Source: Diaphorobacter sp. HDW4B | GTDB taxonomy: Bacteria; Pseudomonadota; Gammaproteobacteria; Burkholderiales; Burkholderiaceae_C | DNA: 64,000 nucleotides | Direction of reading: 5' to 3' | NCBI RefSeq assembly: GCF_011305535.1 | Contig: NZ_CP049905.1 | Span: forward strand, 868,001-932,000 | Shown: positions 52,825 through 61,814 of the stretch, piece after piece | Numbering within the stretch: the stretch's first letter is position 1 | Layout of the letters: each line of letters opens with the position of its first letter | Translations under genes and position numbers: made by a program | The notes under the pieces: model-generated | The model's input: only the letters and a program-made list of their open reading frames with translations | Told to the model about the DNA's origin: nothing | Databases searched by the model: none

Positions 52825-53706
52825 ATGCCCTCGATTCAGGAACAACTGCGCCAACGCTATGCCGAGCTGACCCCTGCACTGCAGGAAGTGGCCCGCTACC
52901 TGCTGGACCACCCCTCGGAAGTCGTCACCTCGTCCATGCGCCACATCGGCGTGCGCGCAGGCGCGACGCCGCCCACGCTGGTGCGGTTCGCGCAACATCT
53001 GGGGTTTGATGGCTGGCCTGCGCTCAAGGCGGCTTTTGCCTCCGATCTGGGGCTGGGCGACACAGCCTACGTCGAGCGCGCCCGCCAACTGGTGGATCGC
53101 GCCAAGGATCAAGGGCTGGCTGGCGATCTGTTCGACGTGCTGCGCAACAACCTCGCCACCACGCAGGCGCAAAGCACGGAACGGCTGGAATCGGCCTGCC
53201 AGCTGCTGGAAGCCGCGCCCGCCGTGCATGTGGCCGGTTTTCGGGCGAGCTACGCCATCGCATTCGGGCTGGCGTATGAGTACCGATTGTTCCGCCGCTC
53301 GGTGCATCTGCTCGATGGCCAAGGGGGAACGCTGGAGATGCAGCAGCGCGGCTTCGATGCAGGCGATGTGCTGATCGTGGTGAGCTTTGCGCCCTACTCG
53401 CGTGAAGCGCTGCAGGTGGCGCAGGCAGCCAAGGACGCGGGCTGCCGCATTCTGGCGCTGACCGACAGCCTCGCCTCGCCGCTTTCGTTGATGGCCGAAG
53501 AGACGCTGCTGTTCTGCCTCAACAGCCCCTCGTTCTTCCCGTCAGTCGCCGCCGGACTGGCGCTGGCTGAGGCGTTGGTGGCCATGCTGGCCAGCCGTGC
53601 GGGTCACTCCGCCGTGCAGGCCATTGATGCCGCCGAAAACCAACTGCACCGCTCAGGCGCCTACGTCGCGTCGCCCCGGTCGCGCGCGGGTGGCTCGGGC
53701 GGGTAA
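52825..53706 (+). CDS. MurR/RpiR-family transcriptional regulator with SIS domain
   Basis: A 293-residue regulator with an N-terminal helix-turn-helix (RQRYAELTPALQEVARYLL, then MRHIGVRAGATPPTLVRFAQHLGF) and a C-terminal SIS domain (VHVAGFRASYAIAFGLAYEY, DVLIVVSFAPYSREALQVA). SIS domains bind phosphosugars, though many RpiR proteins near amino-acid genes respond to other ligands. The true start is the ATG at 52825. It faces the aminotransferase gene across a set of repeats. Confidence 0.92.
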   Translation: MPSIQEQLRQRYAELTPALQEVARYLLDHPSEVVTSSMRHIGVRAGATPPTLVRFAQHLGFDGWPALKAAFASDLGLGDTAYVERARQLVDRAKDQGLAGDLFDVLRNNLATTQAQSTERLESACQLLEAAPAVHVAGFRASYAIAFGLAYEYRLFRRSVHLLDGQGGTLEMQQRGFDAGDVLIVVSFAPYSREALQVAQAAKDAGCRILALTDSLASPLSLMAEETLLFCLNSPSFFPSVAAGLALAEALVAMLASRAGHSAVQAIDAAENQLHRSGAYVASPRSRAGGSGG

Positions 53707-53776
53707 GTACAGGTAGTCAGAGCTGAAACCTGCCCACACCCTGACTGCGACACCTGTTCAGCGCCGCAGTTGGGGC

Positions 53777-55405
53777 TCAGTTCTCGTCCACCCCGCGATG
53801 GTCGTCCAGACCCAGTTCCTGGATCTTGCGCGTGATGGTGTTGCGACCGATGCCAAGACGCTGCGCCGCCTCCATGCGGCGGCCATGCGTTTCATGCAGC
53901 GCCGTCTTGATCAGGCGCGACTCGAAACGGCGGGTGAGAATGTCCCACACCTCGGGACGGCCTTCGCGCAGCAGTTCCTGCGCTTCGGCTTCGAGCGAGT
54001 TTTCCCAACCGGCATGTCCGTTCGCTGCAGCAAACTCCACGGGCTGCGCAGCCGTCGGCGCGGGATAGACGGCGCCAAAGCTCCCGGGTATGGCCGAGCC
54101 GTTGACCGGGCTTGGCGATGGCGCATGAAAAGCAGGCGCGTCGGAAGCCTCGACGGCGGGTGACACCATGCCGTGCGTCGGTGCAGCCGCAATGGCGAGC
54201 GTCGACGGGGCTTCTTGCGAACTGGCTGGCACGTTGAGCACTTCGGGCGGCAAATCCTGCACCGAAATCACCTGCGCGGGAGCCATCACCGACAGCCAGT
54301 GGCAGATGTTTTCGAGCTGGCGCACGTTGCCCGGAAAGTCGAACGACTGCAGTCGAGCGAGCGCCGCGTCCGAGATGCGCTTGGGCTCCACGCCCAACTG
54401 GCGGGCGCTTTGCTGCAGGAAGTGGCGGGTCAGCGCCGGCACGTCTTCCTTGCGTTCACGCAGCGCAGGCAGGCGCAGGCGAATCACGTTCAAGCGGTGG
54501 AACAAATCCTCGCGGAACACGCCATCCTTGACGCGGGTTTCCAGGTTCTGGTGCGTCGCGGCAATCACGCGCACGTTGGCCTTGACAGCCGCATGGCCGC
54601 CGACACGGTAGAAATGCCCGTCGGACAGCACACGCAGCAATCGCGTCTGCAGATCGAAAGGCATGTCGCCGATTTCATCGAGGAACAGCGTGCCGCCCTC
54701 GGCCTGCTCGAAGCGACCACGGCGCTGCGTCTGCGCGCCGGTGAACGCGCCGCGCTCGTGGCCAAACAGTTCGCTTTCCAGCAGATCCTTGGGGATGGCG
54801 GCAGTGTTGATGGCCACGAACGGGCCACCCGAAACCGGCGAATGCTTGTGCAACGCACGCGCCACCAGTTCCTTGCCCGAGCCCGATTCGCCGGTGATCA
54901 GCACCGTCACCGCGCTCTGGCTCAGGCGACCGATGGCGCGAAAGACGTCCTGCATCGCAGGTGCCTGGCCGAGGATTTCGGGCGCTGCGGCCTGACGCTC
55001 TTCGGCCACCTGCTCGCGCTGGCTTTCTTCGACCGCGCGACGGATCAGCTCGACCGCCTTGGGCAGATCGAAAGGCTTGGGCAGATATTCGAACGCACCG
55101 CGCTGCAGTGCGGAGACGGCGCTGTCGAGATCCGAGTACGCCGTCATGATGATCACCGGCAGGCCGGGCTGCAGTTCGCGCAGTTTTTCCAGAAGCTGCA
55201 GGCCCGAGCCACCGGGCATCCGGATGTCGCTGACCAGCACTTGCGGGCCGCTGTGTTCCGAGTCACCGGCCGCGATGTCGGCCAGCGCGTCCAGCACCTC
55301 GCGCGGGTTCGAGAAACTGCGGGTCGGCAGGTTCTCGCGCGCCAGTGCTTTTTCCAGGACGAAGCGGATCGAGGGGTCGTCGTCTACTATCCAGATCGGC
55401 TTCAT
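53777..55405 (-). CDS. ntrC: Nitrogen regulation response regulator NtrC (NR-I)
   Basis: A 542-residue sigma-54 activator. The receiver domain (1-120) has phospho-acceptor Asp60 in SDIRMPGG and Lys110. The AAA+ domain has Walker A GESGSGKE (172-179), the sigma-54 contact GAFTGA (219-224) and LFLDEIGDMP. The C-terminal Fis-type helix-turn-helix ends RRMEAAQRLGIGRNTITRKIQ. A Pro/Ala-rich linker of about 90 residues before it is longer than in enteric NtrC. It follows ntrB and controls glnA. Confidence 0.96.
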   Translation of the reverse strand: MKPIWIVDDDPSIRFVLEKALARENLPTRSFSNPREVLDALADIAAGDSEHSGPQVLVSDIRMPGGSGLQLLEKLRELQPGLPVIIMTAYSDLDSAVSALQRGAFEYLPKPFDLPKAVELIRRAVEESQREQVAEERQAAAPEILGQAPAMQDVFRAIGRLSQSAVTVLITGESGSGKELVARALHKHSPVSGGPFVAINTAAIPKDLLESELFGHERGAFTGAQTQRRGRFEQAEGGTLFLDEIGDMPFDLQTRLLRVLSDGHFYRVGGHAAVKANVRVIAATHQNLETRVKDGVFREDLFHRLNVIRLRLPALRERKEDVPALTRHFLQQSARQLGVEPKRISDAALARLQSFDFPGNVRQLENICHWLSVMAPAQVISVQDLPPEVLNVPASSQEAPSTLAIAAAPTHGMVSPAVEASDAPAFHAPSPSPVNGSAIPGSFGAVYPAPTAAQPVEFAAANGHAGWENSLEAEAQELLREGRPEVWDILTRRFESRLIKTALHETHGRRMEAAQRLGIGRNTITRKIQELGLDDHRGVDEN

Positions 55406-55461
55406 GTGTTTCTACTTCCTTGTTGAAGGGGGATGTCATCCCCCGTTGTTTCTCAAGGACC

Positions 55462-56583
55462 TCAAGGCAACGGGATGAGGATGCGAAAGTCCGTGCGTCC
55501 TGGAACACTGTCGCATTCGATCAGGCCATGGTGACGCTGCACAAAAGTCTGTGCCAGTGTCAGTCCAAGACCCGAACCGCCATCTCTGCCCGTGACAAGA
55601 GGATAGAAGATTCGCTCCTTGATCGTCTCGGGCACGCCTGGTCCGTTGTCGATCACATGCAAATCCAATGCCAACCGATAACGTTGGCGACCAAATGTTA
55701 CTTGTCGTGCCACTCGCGTGCGCAAAATGATCTGCGCATCGCCCGCCGCAATGCGCTCGGTCAAGGCTTGCGCGGCGTTCTGGACGATGTTGAGCATGGC
55801 TTGAATGAGCTGCTCGCGGTCGCCACGGAACTCTGGAATCGAGATGTCGTAGTCGCGCTTGATCTCCAGCCCGCGCGGAAACTCCACCAGTACCAGCGAA
55901 CGCACGCGCTCGCAGACTTCGTGGATGTTCACATCGCCGACCTGATGCGGATGACGATGCGGCGCAAGCAGGCGATCGACCAGACTCTGCAGCCGGTCGG
56001 CCTCGTGGATGATGACCTGCGTGTACTCCTGCAGATCGGGCGACGGCAGATCCATCTCCAGCAACTGCGCCGCGCCGCGAATGCCGCCCAGCGGGTTCTT
56101 GATCTCATGCGCGAGGTTGCGGATAAGTTCCTTGTTGGCCAAGGCCTGCTCGCGCAAGCGCTCTTCGCGGTCCTGCCGCGCCTGCGCTTCCAGCGGCCAG
56201 CATTCGACGAGCACATCGCCGCCCTGCTCCACACAGGAGAGATGCACATGCACCGGCAGCGGGTCCTGCGGCACGCGGCGCAGGCCGGACTCGAAGCGCA
56301 GCGCAGCAAAGTCCGCACCGCGCGCACCCGACAAGGCGCTGCGCAGAATGGAAGGATCGGTGAAAAAGCTGCTGAAGTCCGCGCCCTCCAGCGTGCGGCG
56401 CGATTGGCCCAGAGCGGTTTCTAGTGCTGCATTGGCAAACAGCACGTCGCCATCTGCGCCCAGCACGGCCACCAGTGTGGAGACCAGATCGAGTGCCTGA
56501 TAGCACTCGGCGGGGTTGTCCGAATAGCGGAGCCGCGCGGACAGATCGGAGGGGGGAAGGTTCTTGGATGAGTTGGGGGCCAC
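55462..56583 (-). CDS. ntrB: Nitrogen regulation sensor kinase NtrB (NR-II)
   Basis: A 373-residue soluble histidine kinase with an N-terminal PAS domain (VSTLVAVLGADGDVLFANAA), the H-box AHEIKNPLGGIRGAAQLL with the phosphorylated His, N-box QAMLNIVQNAAQAL, and DNGPGVPETIKERIFYPLVTGRDGGSGLGL (in parts). It phosphorylates NtrC when nitrogen is short, under PII control. It is followed by ntrC after 56 bases. Confidence 0.96.
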   Translation of the reverse strand: MAPNSSKNLPPSDLSARLRYSDNPAECYQALDLVSTLVAVLGADGDVLFANAALETALGQSRRTLEGADFSSFFTDPSILRSALSGARGADFAALRFESGLRRVPQDPLPVHVHLSCVEQGGDVLVECWPLEAQARQDREERLREQALANKELIRNLAHEIKNPLGGIRGAAQLLEMDLPSPDLQEYTQVIIHEADRLQSLVDRLLAPHRHPHQVGDVNIHEVCERVRSLVLVEFPRGLEIKRDYDISIPEFRGDREQLIQAMLNIVQNAAQALTERIAAGDAQIILRTRVARQVTFGRQRYRLALDLHVIDNGPGVPETIKERIFYPLVTGRDGGSGLGLTLAQTFVQRHHGLIECDSVPGRTDFRILIPLP

Positions 56584-56588
56584 GTTGT

Positions 56589-57095
56589 TTATTTCAGGCG
56601 CGATATCTCGCGCTTGATGCCTTCCACGTCCGCCTCCGCGCGCGTCATGCTGGCCTTGATGTCAGCGGTGCGCTCGGCATAGCCTTGGGGATTGCGCATC
56701 TCCAGGGCCGACTTCTGCGGGAAGCCATCGTTGTATTCTTTCTTCAGCTCTTCATGGCGGTTTTGCGCCTTGCGCAGCTCGGCTTCGAGAATCGCGCGCG
56801 CATCGGAGTCACGGGCCTTCTGATCGGAGTTGTCCACCTTGGGTGCGCCCGATGGCGAGCTGGTCGCAGCAGGCGTGCTGGGGCGCGAAGCTGTGGAGCC
56901 ACCACCACCACTGGGACGCGAGCTGCCGCCCTGCAGCACCGTGACGTTGCCGCCCTCCACCACCTTGCAACCACGCTGTTTGGCATCATTCGCGTTGTTG
57001 GTGTATTCGTTGCCGCAGCGATAGATCCGGTCCTGGGACCAGGCCGTCGGCAGCAGAACCACAGCAGTAAAGAGAGCAACCAGTGTTTTTTTCAT
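56589..57095 (-). CDS. DUF4124-like exported protein
   Basis: A 168-residue protein with a signal peptide ending PTAWSQ. The start of the mature part, RIYRCGNEYTNNANDAKQRGCKVVEGG, is the DUF4124 pattern with two cysteines. A Ser/Gly/Pro linker and a charged coiled-coil C-terminal half (EAELRKAQNRHEELKKEYN) follow. It lies between glnA and ntrB on the same strand and five bases from ntrB. Function is unknown. Confidence 0.85.
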   Translation of the reverse strand: MKKTLVALFTAVVLLPTAWSQDRIYRCGNEYTNNANDAKQRGCKVVEGGNVTVLQGGSSRPSGGGGSTASRPSTPAATSSPSGAPKVDNSDQKARDSDARAILEAELRKAQNRHEELKKEYNDGFPQKSALEMRNPQGYAERTADIKASMTRAEADVEGIKREISRLK

Positions 57096-57247
57096 GAAAT
57101 CCTCGCGCGACAGACGTCAGCTCAACCGGCCCGAAAGCGGCATCACCTCACGCCACTTGTAGCCATTTGCAATCCACCGACGATAACAGAGCATGCTGTC
57201 AATGACCCCAAAAGGCCACGATCGTTCCTGCAGAACCGTTGCGCCAA

Positions 57248-57278
57248 TGAAAAAAGCGGCCATCAAGCCGCTTTTGTT
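57248..57278 (-). terminator. Rho-independent terminator after glnA
   Basis: On the minus strand AAAGCGGC-TTGATG-GCCGCTTT is followed by TTTTC. It ends the glnA transcript about 60 bases past the stop and separates it from the DUF4124-ntrB-ntrC genes. Confidence 0.85.
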
Positions 57279-57336
57279 GCAAATCAAGGGAGCGCCGGGC
57301 TGAGGTCTCAACGATCCAGCCCGTACTCCGGCTGAC

Positions 57337-58752
57337 TTACAGCGAGTAGTACATGTCGTACTCGACGGGGTGTGGAGCCATGCGGAAGCGCTGCACTTCG
57401 GTCATCTTCAGATCGATGTAGGCGTCGAGCATGGAGTCGGAGAACACACCGCCCTTGGTCAGGAAGCCGCGGTCGGCGTCCAGCGCTTCCAGAGCCTGGT
57501 CGAGGCTGTGGCAGACGGTTGGCACCAGCTTGTCTTCCTCTGGAGGCAGATGGTACAGATCCTTCGTGGCGGCTTCGCCCGGATGGATCTTGTTTTCCAC
57601 GCCGTCCAGACCCGCCATCATCAGTGCCGAGAAGCACAGGTATGGGTTGGCCAGTGGATCGGGGAAACGTGCCTCGATACGGCGGCCCTTGGGGTTCGCC
57701 ACGTAAGGAATGCGGATCGACGCGGAACGGTTGCGCGAGCTGTAAGCCAGCTTGACCGGCGCTTCGAAACCTGGAACCAGACGCTTGTAGCTGTTGGTGC
57801 CGGGGTTGGTGATGGCGTTCAGGGCACGTGCGTGCTTGATGATGCCGCCGATGTAGAACAGAGCGTACTCGGACAGACCTGCATAGCCGTCGCCAGCGAA
57901 CAGGTTCTTGCCGTCCTTCCAGATGGACTGGTGAACGTGCATGCCGGAGCCGTTGTCGCCAGCGTATGGCTTGGGCATGAAGGTAGCGGTCTTGCCGTAG
58001 GCGTTGGCCACGTTCCAGACCACGTACTTCAGTTGCTGCGTCCAGTCAGCGCGCTCGACCAGCGTGCTGAAGCGGGTGCCGATTTCGTTCTGACCAGCGC
58101 CAGCCACTTCGTGGTGGAACACTTCGACCGGAATGCCCAGCGATTCGAGGATCAGGGACATTTCAGCGCGCATGTCCTGCGTGCTGTCGACTGGAGGCAC
58201 TGGGAAGTAGCCACCCTTCACGGTAGGACGGTGACCACGGTTGCCAGACTCGAACTTGGTGCCGGTGTTCCATGGTGCTTCGTATTCTTCGATCTCGAAG
58301 CCGACCTTGCCGGGTTCGTTGGTCCAACGCACGCCGTCGAAGATGAAGAATTCTGGTTCTGGACCGAAGTAAGCGGTGTCGCCCAGACCGGATGCCTTCA
58401 GATAGGCCTCGGCGCGCTTGGCGATGGAGCGTGGGTCGCGGTCATAGGCCTTGCCGTCCGAAGGCTCCACCACATCGCACTGCAGGAACAGCGTGGTTTC
58501 TTCGAAGAATGGGTCGATGTTGGCCGTGTTGGGGTCGGGCATGAGTTGCATGTCCGAAGCTTCAATGCCCTTCCAGCCAGCCACGGAAGAACCGTCGAAT
58601 GCGTGGCCCGAAGTGAACTTGTCTTCGTCGAAATGCGAAACGGGCACGGTCACGTGCTGCTCTTTGCCACGGGTGTCGGTGAAACGGAAGTCAACGAACT
58701 TGACTTCATTCTCTTTCACCATATTCATCACGTCTGCAACGGTCTTAGCCAT
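57337..58752 (-). CDS. glnA: Type I glutamine synthetase
   Basis: A 471-residue GlnA that makes glutamine from glutamate, ammonia and ATP, forming a dodecamer. [54 protein letters not shown], and [10 protein letters not shown] are the signature blocks. [10 protein letters not shown] contains the tyrosine that is adenylylated in beta-type enzymes. Length is typical. A sigma-54 promoter and NtrC sites lie upstream, and ntrB-ntrC downstream. Confidence 0.98.
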   Translation of the reverse strand: MAKTVADVMNMVKENEVKFVDFRFTDTRGKEQHVTVPVSHFDEDKFTSGHAFDGSSVAGWKGIEASDMQLMPDPNTANIDPFFEETTLFLQCDVVEPSDGKAYDRDPRSIAKRAEAYLKASGLGDTAYFGPEPEFFIFDGVRWTNEPGKVGFEIEEYEAPWNTGTKFESGNRGHRPTVKGGYFPVPPVDSTQDMRAEMSLILESLGIPVEVFHHEVAGAGQNEIGTRFSTLVERADWTQQLKYVVWNVANAYGKTATFMPKPYAGDNGSGMHVHQSIWKDGKNLFAGDGYAGLSEYALFYIGGIIKHARALNAITNPGTNSYKRLVPGFEAPVKLAYSSRNRSASIRIPYVANPKGRRIEARFPDPLANPYLCFSALMMAGLDGVENKIHPGEAATKDLYHLPPEEDKLVPTVCHSLDQALEALDADRGFLTKGGVFSDSMLDAYIDLKMTEVQRFRMAPHPVEYDMYYSL

Positions 58753-58799
58753 TAATGTTCTCCAGGGAATGAACGCGTATTGAAAACAGGTTCTTGGTT

Positions 58800-58815
58800 A
58801 GCAGAATGTGTGCCA
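58800..58815 (-). promoter_or_regulatory. Sigma-54 promoter of glnA
   Basis: On the minus strand TGGCACA-CATT-CTGCT matches the -24/-12 consensus (TGGCAC-N5-TTGC) with one mismatch and the correct ten bases between the GG and GC. It predicts a start near 58790 and a leader of about 38 bases. Confidence 0.85.
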
Positions 58816-58830
58816 GATTGCGGCGCTCCA

Positions 58831-58847
58831 TGCACCACCACGAGGCA
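58831..58847. promoter_or_regulatory. Secondary NtrC-binding site candidate
   Basis: TGCACC-ACCAC-GAGGCA keeps one full NtrC half-site and a poor second half, 16 bases upstream of the sigma-54 promoter. Confidence 0.4.
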
Positions 58848-58890
58848 CGGTGTGACGCGGAGCCAAGACCTCGTACACACATTCATAAAT

Positions 58891-58907
58891 TGCACCAACA
58901 AGGTGCG
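58891..58907. promoter_or_regulatory. NtrC-binding site upstream of glnA
   Basis: TGCACC-AACAA-GGTGCG matches the NtrC consensus TGCACC-N5-GGTGCA except the last base. It lies about 100-117 bases before the predicted start, the normal enhancer distance. Confidence 0.85.
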
Positions 58908-58929
58908 ATTTTTTGATTTCTTTCATTGC

Positions 58930-59751
58930 TCAAAGATTTCGCACCATTTCAGGGCCTAGCTCCGCCCCAATTTCGTGCAATGCCTCAATGAGCATTTTCC
59001 AGGCCGCCGGAACCGCATCGGAAGCGCCTTTGACGCCCAGTTCGATGTGTCGCCCGTGAACCGGATGATCCACACTCGGCAAGCTGAAAACCTTGATTGT
59101 CGGGTATGTGGACTCGATTTTGACCATCAATGGTGTCAAATTCGACTCCATCGCGCGATAGACAACTACCGAATGCTCGGTCTGCGGAGCCCGATGGAAC
59201 CACTGCGCGCAATGGTTTTCCAGCACCCATTCGATCATCGGCCAGGCCATGACGGGAAAGCCCGGTACGAAATGCACGGTGCCGCCGCCCACGCCATCGC
59301 AACTGAAGCCGGGAATCTTGTTGTACGGATTGGGGATGATGCGCGCGCCCTCGGGGAACACGCCCATGTTCAGGCGATGCAGATTGTCCGTACGTTCGGG
59401 CTCGTAGGGCTTGCCCTCCTCGCGCGCCACATCCTGCATGCGCTCGCGGATCAGCTCGGCGGCCTGCGAATGCAGCGCAAGCGGTTTGTCCAGCGCAGCC
59501 GCAGCGCACTGGCGGGTGTGATCGTCCGGCGTCGCGCCGATACCGCCACAACTGAACACGACATCCGCGCTCGTAAAGGCCTCACGCAATGTGCGGGTGA
59601 TGCGCTTTGGATCATCCCCGACATAATGCGCATACGACAGCGCCAATCCGCGCTCGGACAGCAGTTCGATGACTTTGGGCATGTGCTTGTCGGCACGCTT
59701 GCCCGAGAGAATTTCATCGCCGACGATGATGAGTCCAAAAAGGGGAGTCAC
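58930..59751 (-). CDS. CinA-like molybdopterin-binding domain protein
   Basis: A 273-residue protein with the MoCF-biosynthesis/CinA N-terminal domain: FGLIIVGDEILSGKRADKH, VFSCGGIGATPDDHTRQC and GVFPEGARIIPNPYNKIPGF. It lacks the C-terminal nicotinamide-nucleotide amidase domain of full CinA. Related stand-alone proteins are annotated as competence/damage-inducible or FAD pyrophosphatase-like; the reaction here is uncertain. The start is a GTG with GGGAA upstream. It is divergent from no other gene and ends 22 bases from the NtrC site. Confidence 0.85.
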   Translation of the reverse strand: MTPLFGLIIVGDEILSGKRADKHMPKVIELLSERGLALSYAHYVGDDPKRITRTLREAFTSADVVFSCGGIGATPDDHTRQCAAAALDKPLALHSQAAELIRERMQDVAREEGKPYEPERTDNLHRLNMGVFPEGARIIPNPYNKIPGFSCDGVGGGTVHFVPGFPVMAWPMIEWVLENHCAQWFHRAPQTEHSVVVYRAMESNLTPLMVKIESTYPTIKVFSLPSVDHPVHGRHIELGVKGASDAVPAAWKMLIEALHEIGAELGPEMVRNL

Positions 59752-59806
59752 GACATTTCCCGCGACAAGCCCGTTCGCAACAGGCCCATCGAAAAGTGGT
59801 TTGCCC

Positions 59807-60730
59807 TCAATTATTGCCCGGCTTGATGACCGATGGATCGGGCAACGCCAGTGGCTGATCGCCAGCCAGGGTCGGCGCAGCCTCCTCGGTCGCGACGATG
59901 GTGCCTGGAACCTCCAGAGCGGTTTCCTTGCGTTCGGTGCGCAACGCCTCCAGCGCCGTCAGGCAGTAATGCGTGAACCAGAGCGATGAAAACGCAAACA
60001 CCAGCGTGTAGATCCAGATGGCCACCGGAATCAGCACCAGAAAGGCTGCGGCAAACACCACGGCCGATGCCCACACCAGACTGGGCGCCGCCCCCAGAAA
60101 GCCGCAGACAATGCCAATTCCGAGCAGACTGTAGCGATGGCGGGCGAAGATCTCCTTGCGCTCCTCCTTGCTCGCGTGCTCGGACAGCGCATCAAAGCTC
60201 ATCACGCGATACGTCAGCCATCCCCAGATCAACGGCGGCAACAGCAGCACCAAGGGCGGAATCAGCCACAGCGGCGAAGACACCACCAGCGCAAGCAGCG
60301 CCGCGACGGTCGACAGCGCAGACCACACCACGCTCGCGAGCAGCGATGCGCCCTTCTTGCGCGCCAGATGGGGGAAACGCCGCTGCGCCACCAGATTGAC
60401 CAGCGCAGGTGTCATGAACACCGCCACGGACAGCAAGGCAATCAGCACGATCACCGGCACGGCAGCCAGCACCACCAGCAACGGCGCAAGGTAATCGGTG
60501 ACATGGCTCCAGCCCATGCTGGCGAGCCAGTTCCACAGACCGCTCAGCAGTCCGGAATCACCCAGCATCTGCTGCACCGATACGACGGCGGAATCCCAGA
60601 AGAAATAGGTGCTGACGCCCGCGACGATGGCGATCAGCAGCAAAGGCAGCAGCGACAGCGCGATCACCCGTGGAATCAGGCAATACGCGGCTGCGCGCCA
60701 GAACGAATCAAACAAGGAAGACATCTGCAT
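59807..60730 (-). CDS. EI24-domain (CysZ-like) membrane protein
   Basis: A 307-residue protein with about six hydrophobic segments, fitting the EI24/CysZ family (SFWRAAAYCLIPRVIALSLLP at the start, LVNLVAQRRFPHLARKKG in the middle). CysZ proteins move sulfate; other members are uncharacterised, and there is no cysteine-synthesis gene nearby. The start at 60730 (MQMSSLF) is preferred to a longer frame; a second ATG lies two codons on. It ends 55 bases before the CinA-like gene. Confidence 0.8.
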   Translation of the reverse strand: MQMSSLFDSFWRAAAYCLIPRVIALSLLPLLLIAIVAGVSTYFFWDSAVVSVQQMLGDSGLLSGLWNWLASMGWSHVTDYLAPLLVVLAAVPVIVLIALLSVAVFMTPALVNLVAQRRFPHLARKKGASLLASVVWSALSTVAALLALVVSSPLWLIPPLVLLLPPLIWGWLTYRVMSFDALSEHASKEERKEIFARHRYSLLGIGIVCGFLGAAPSLVWASAVVFAAAFLVLIPVAIWIYTLVFAFSSLWFTHYCLTALEALRTERKETALEVPGTIVATEEAAPTLAGDQPLALPDPSVIKPGNN

Positions 60731-60762
60731 GGTCCCGAGAATAACCGGGGACACGCGCCGCT

Positions 60763-61770
60763 TCAGCCGCGTCCCAAAAGCCGGAGAATTCCGAGCCATT
60801 GCTGTGACCAGAATCCGCTGCCATAGTTGCGCACTTTGCCATCCGGACCGGGTGTGACTTGGTCGTCAACCCCTGTAGGATCAAACCGCAACTCGAAGTT
60901 GGCGGTGCGAAACAGCATGTCCCACAGCGGCAGCAGAACGCCGAAATTGCACCCACGCGCCAGCTCGATCGAGCGCGGCAGGGATTGGGCAGGCAGATGC
61001 GGATCACCCTGGCGCGCCTCGACCAGCGAAATCGCATGGTGTCGACGATGAAAGCGCGGGCTGATCCACAGCCGCTCACCAAGCTGGCCGAACCAGATGC
61101 GTGCATTGGCGTGGTGCAGGTTCTCGCTGAGCTGCGCGATGGCAACAATCGCCACGAACTGTCCCGGAGCCACACCAATCAACTGCGCCACCACGACGAT
61201 GATCACATCGCGCAATACGTCATCGAGCAGGTGATTGCGACTGTCCGACCATTTGGTCATCTGCCGCTGTGAATGGTGCAGTGAATGCAGCGCCCACCAC
61301 CAGTCGAAACGATGCTGGCCGCGATGGATCAGATAGTCCAGCAGATCGAACACGGCCAGATACAGCAAAAAGCTGACCCAAGGCAGATCGGTCACGCCGG
61401 GCCAGATCGCATCGATGTTGAAAGTGCGCAGTCCTTCGACACGCAGCATGCCGAACAGGCTGTCGAACAGCGGTGTGAGCGTGAAGAACAGCACCAGCCG
61501 GAACAGGCCAAGGCGCTGAATCAGCGTGTAGATGACGTCCGTGCGAATGGCCTTGCGATCCGTGATGGCCTCCACCGGCCGCCAGCGCTCCAGCGGCCCG
61601 ATCACCGCCACGATCACCAGTACCTGCAGCAACCCGACCAGCAGCCAGCCGGTCGCGTCATACCCGTCCTCCAGCAGACTGGCCATGCCCAACTGGAACA
61701 TGGCCGGCTGGATGACCGACTCGAACAGCCATTGCTGCACCGAGTTGAAAAGCGATGTCCACCATTCCAC
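60763..61770 (-). CDS. Sterol desaturase / fatty acid hydroxylase family protein
   Basis: A 335-residue membrane di-iron protein. The histidine boxes are present: HRGQH (HX3H), HSLHHS (HX2HH) and HRRHHA (HX2HH), between four to five hydrophobic segments. The family hydroxylates or desaturates lipids; bacterial substrates vary. Hopanoid genes occur elsewhere in the window but not next to it, so no link is claimed. It lies 32 bases before the EI24 gene start and on the same strand. Confidence 0.88.
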   Translation of the reverse strand: MEWWTSLFNSVQQWLFESVIQPAMFQLGMASLLEDGYDATGWLLVGLLQVLVIVAVIGPLERWRPVEAITDRKAIRTDVIYTLIQRLGLFRLVLFFTLTPLFDSLFGMLRVEGLRTFNIDAIWPGVTDLPWVSFLLYLAVFDLLDYLIHRGQHRFDWWWALHSLHHSQRQMTKWSDSRNHLLDDVLRDVIIVVVAQLIGVAPGQFVAIVAIAQLSENLHHANARIWFGQLGERLWISPRFHRRHHAISLVEARQGDPHLPAQSLPRSIELARGCNFGVLLPLWDMLFRTANFELRFDPTGVDDQVTPGPDGKVRNYGSGFWSQQWLGILRLLGRG

Positions 61771-61814
61771 GATTCTGTCCTGTGCCTTGTCGGCCCACTC
61801 ACTGTTTTACTGTT

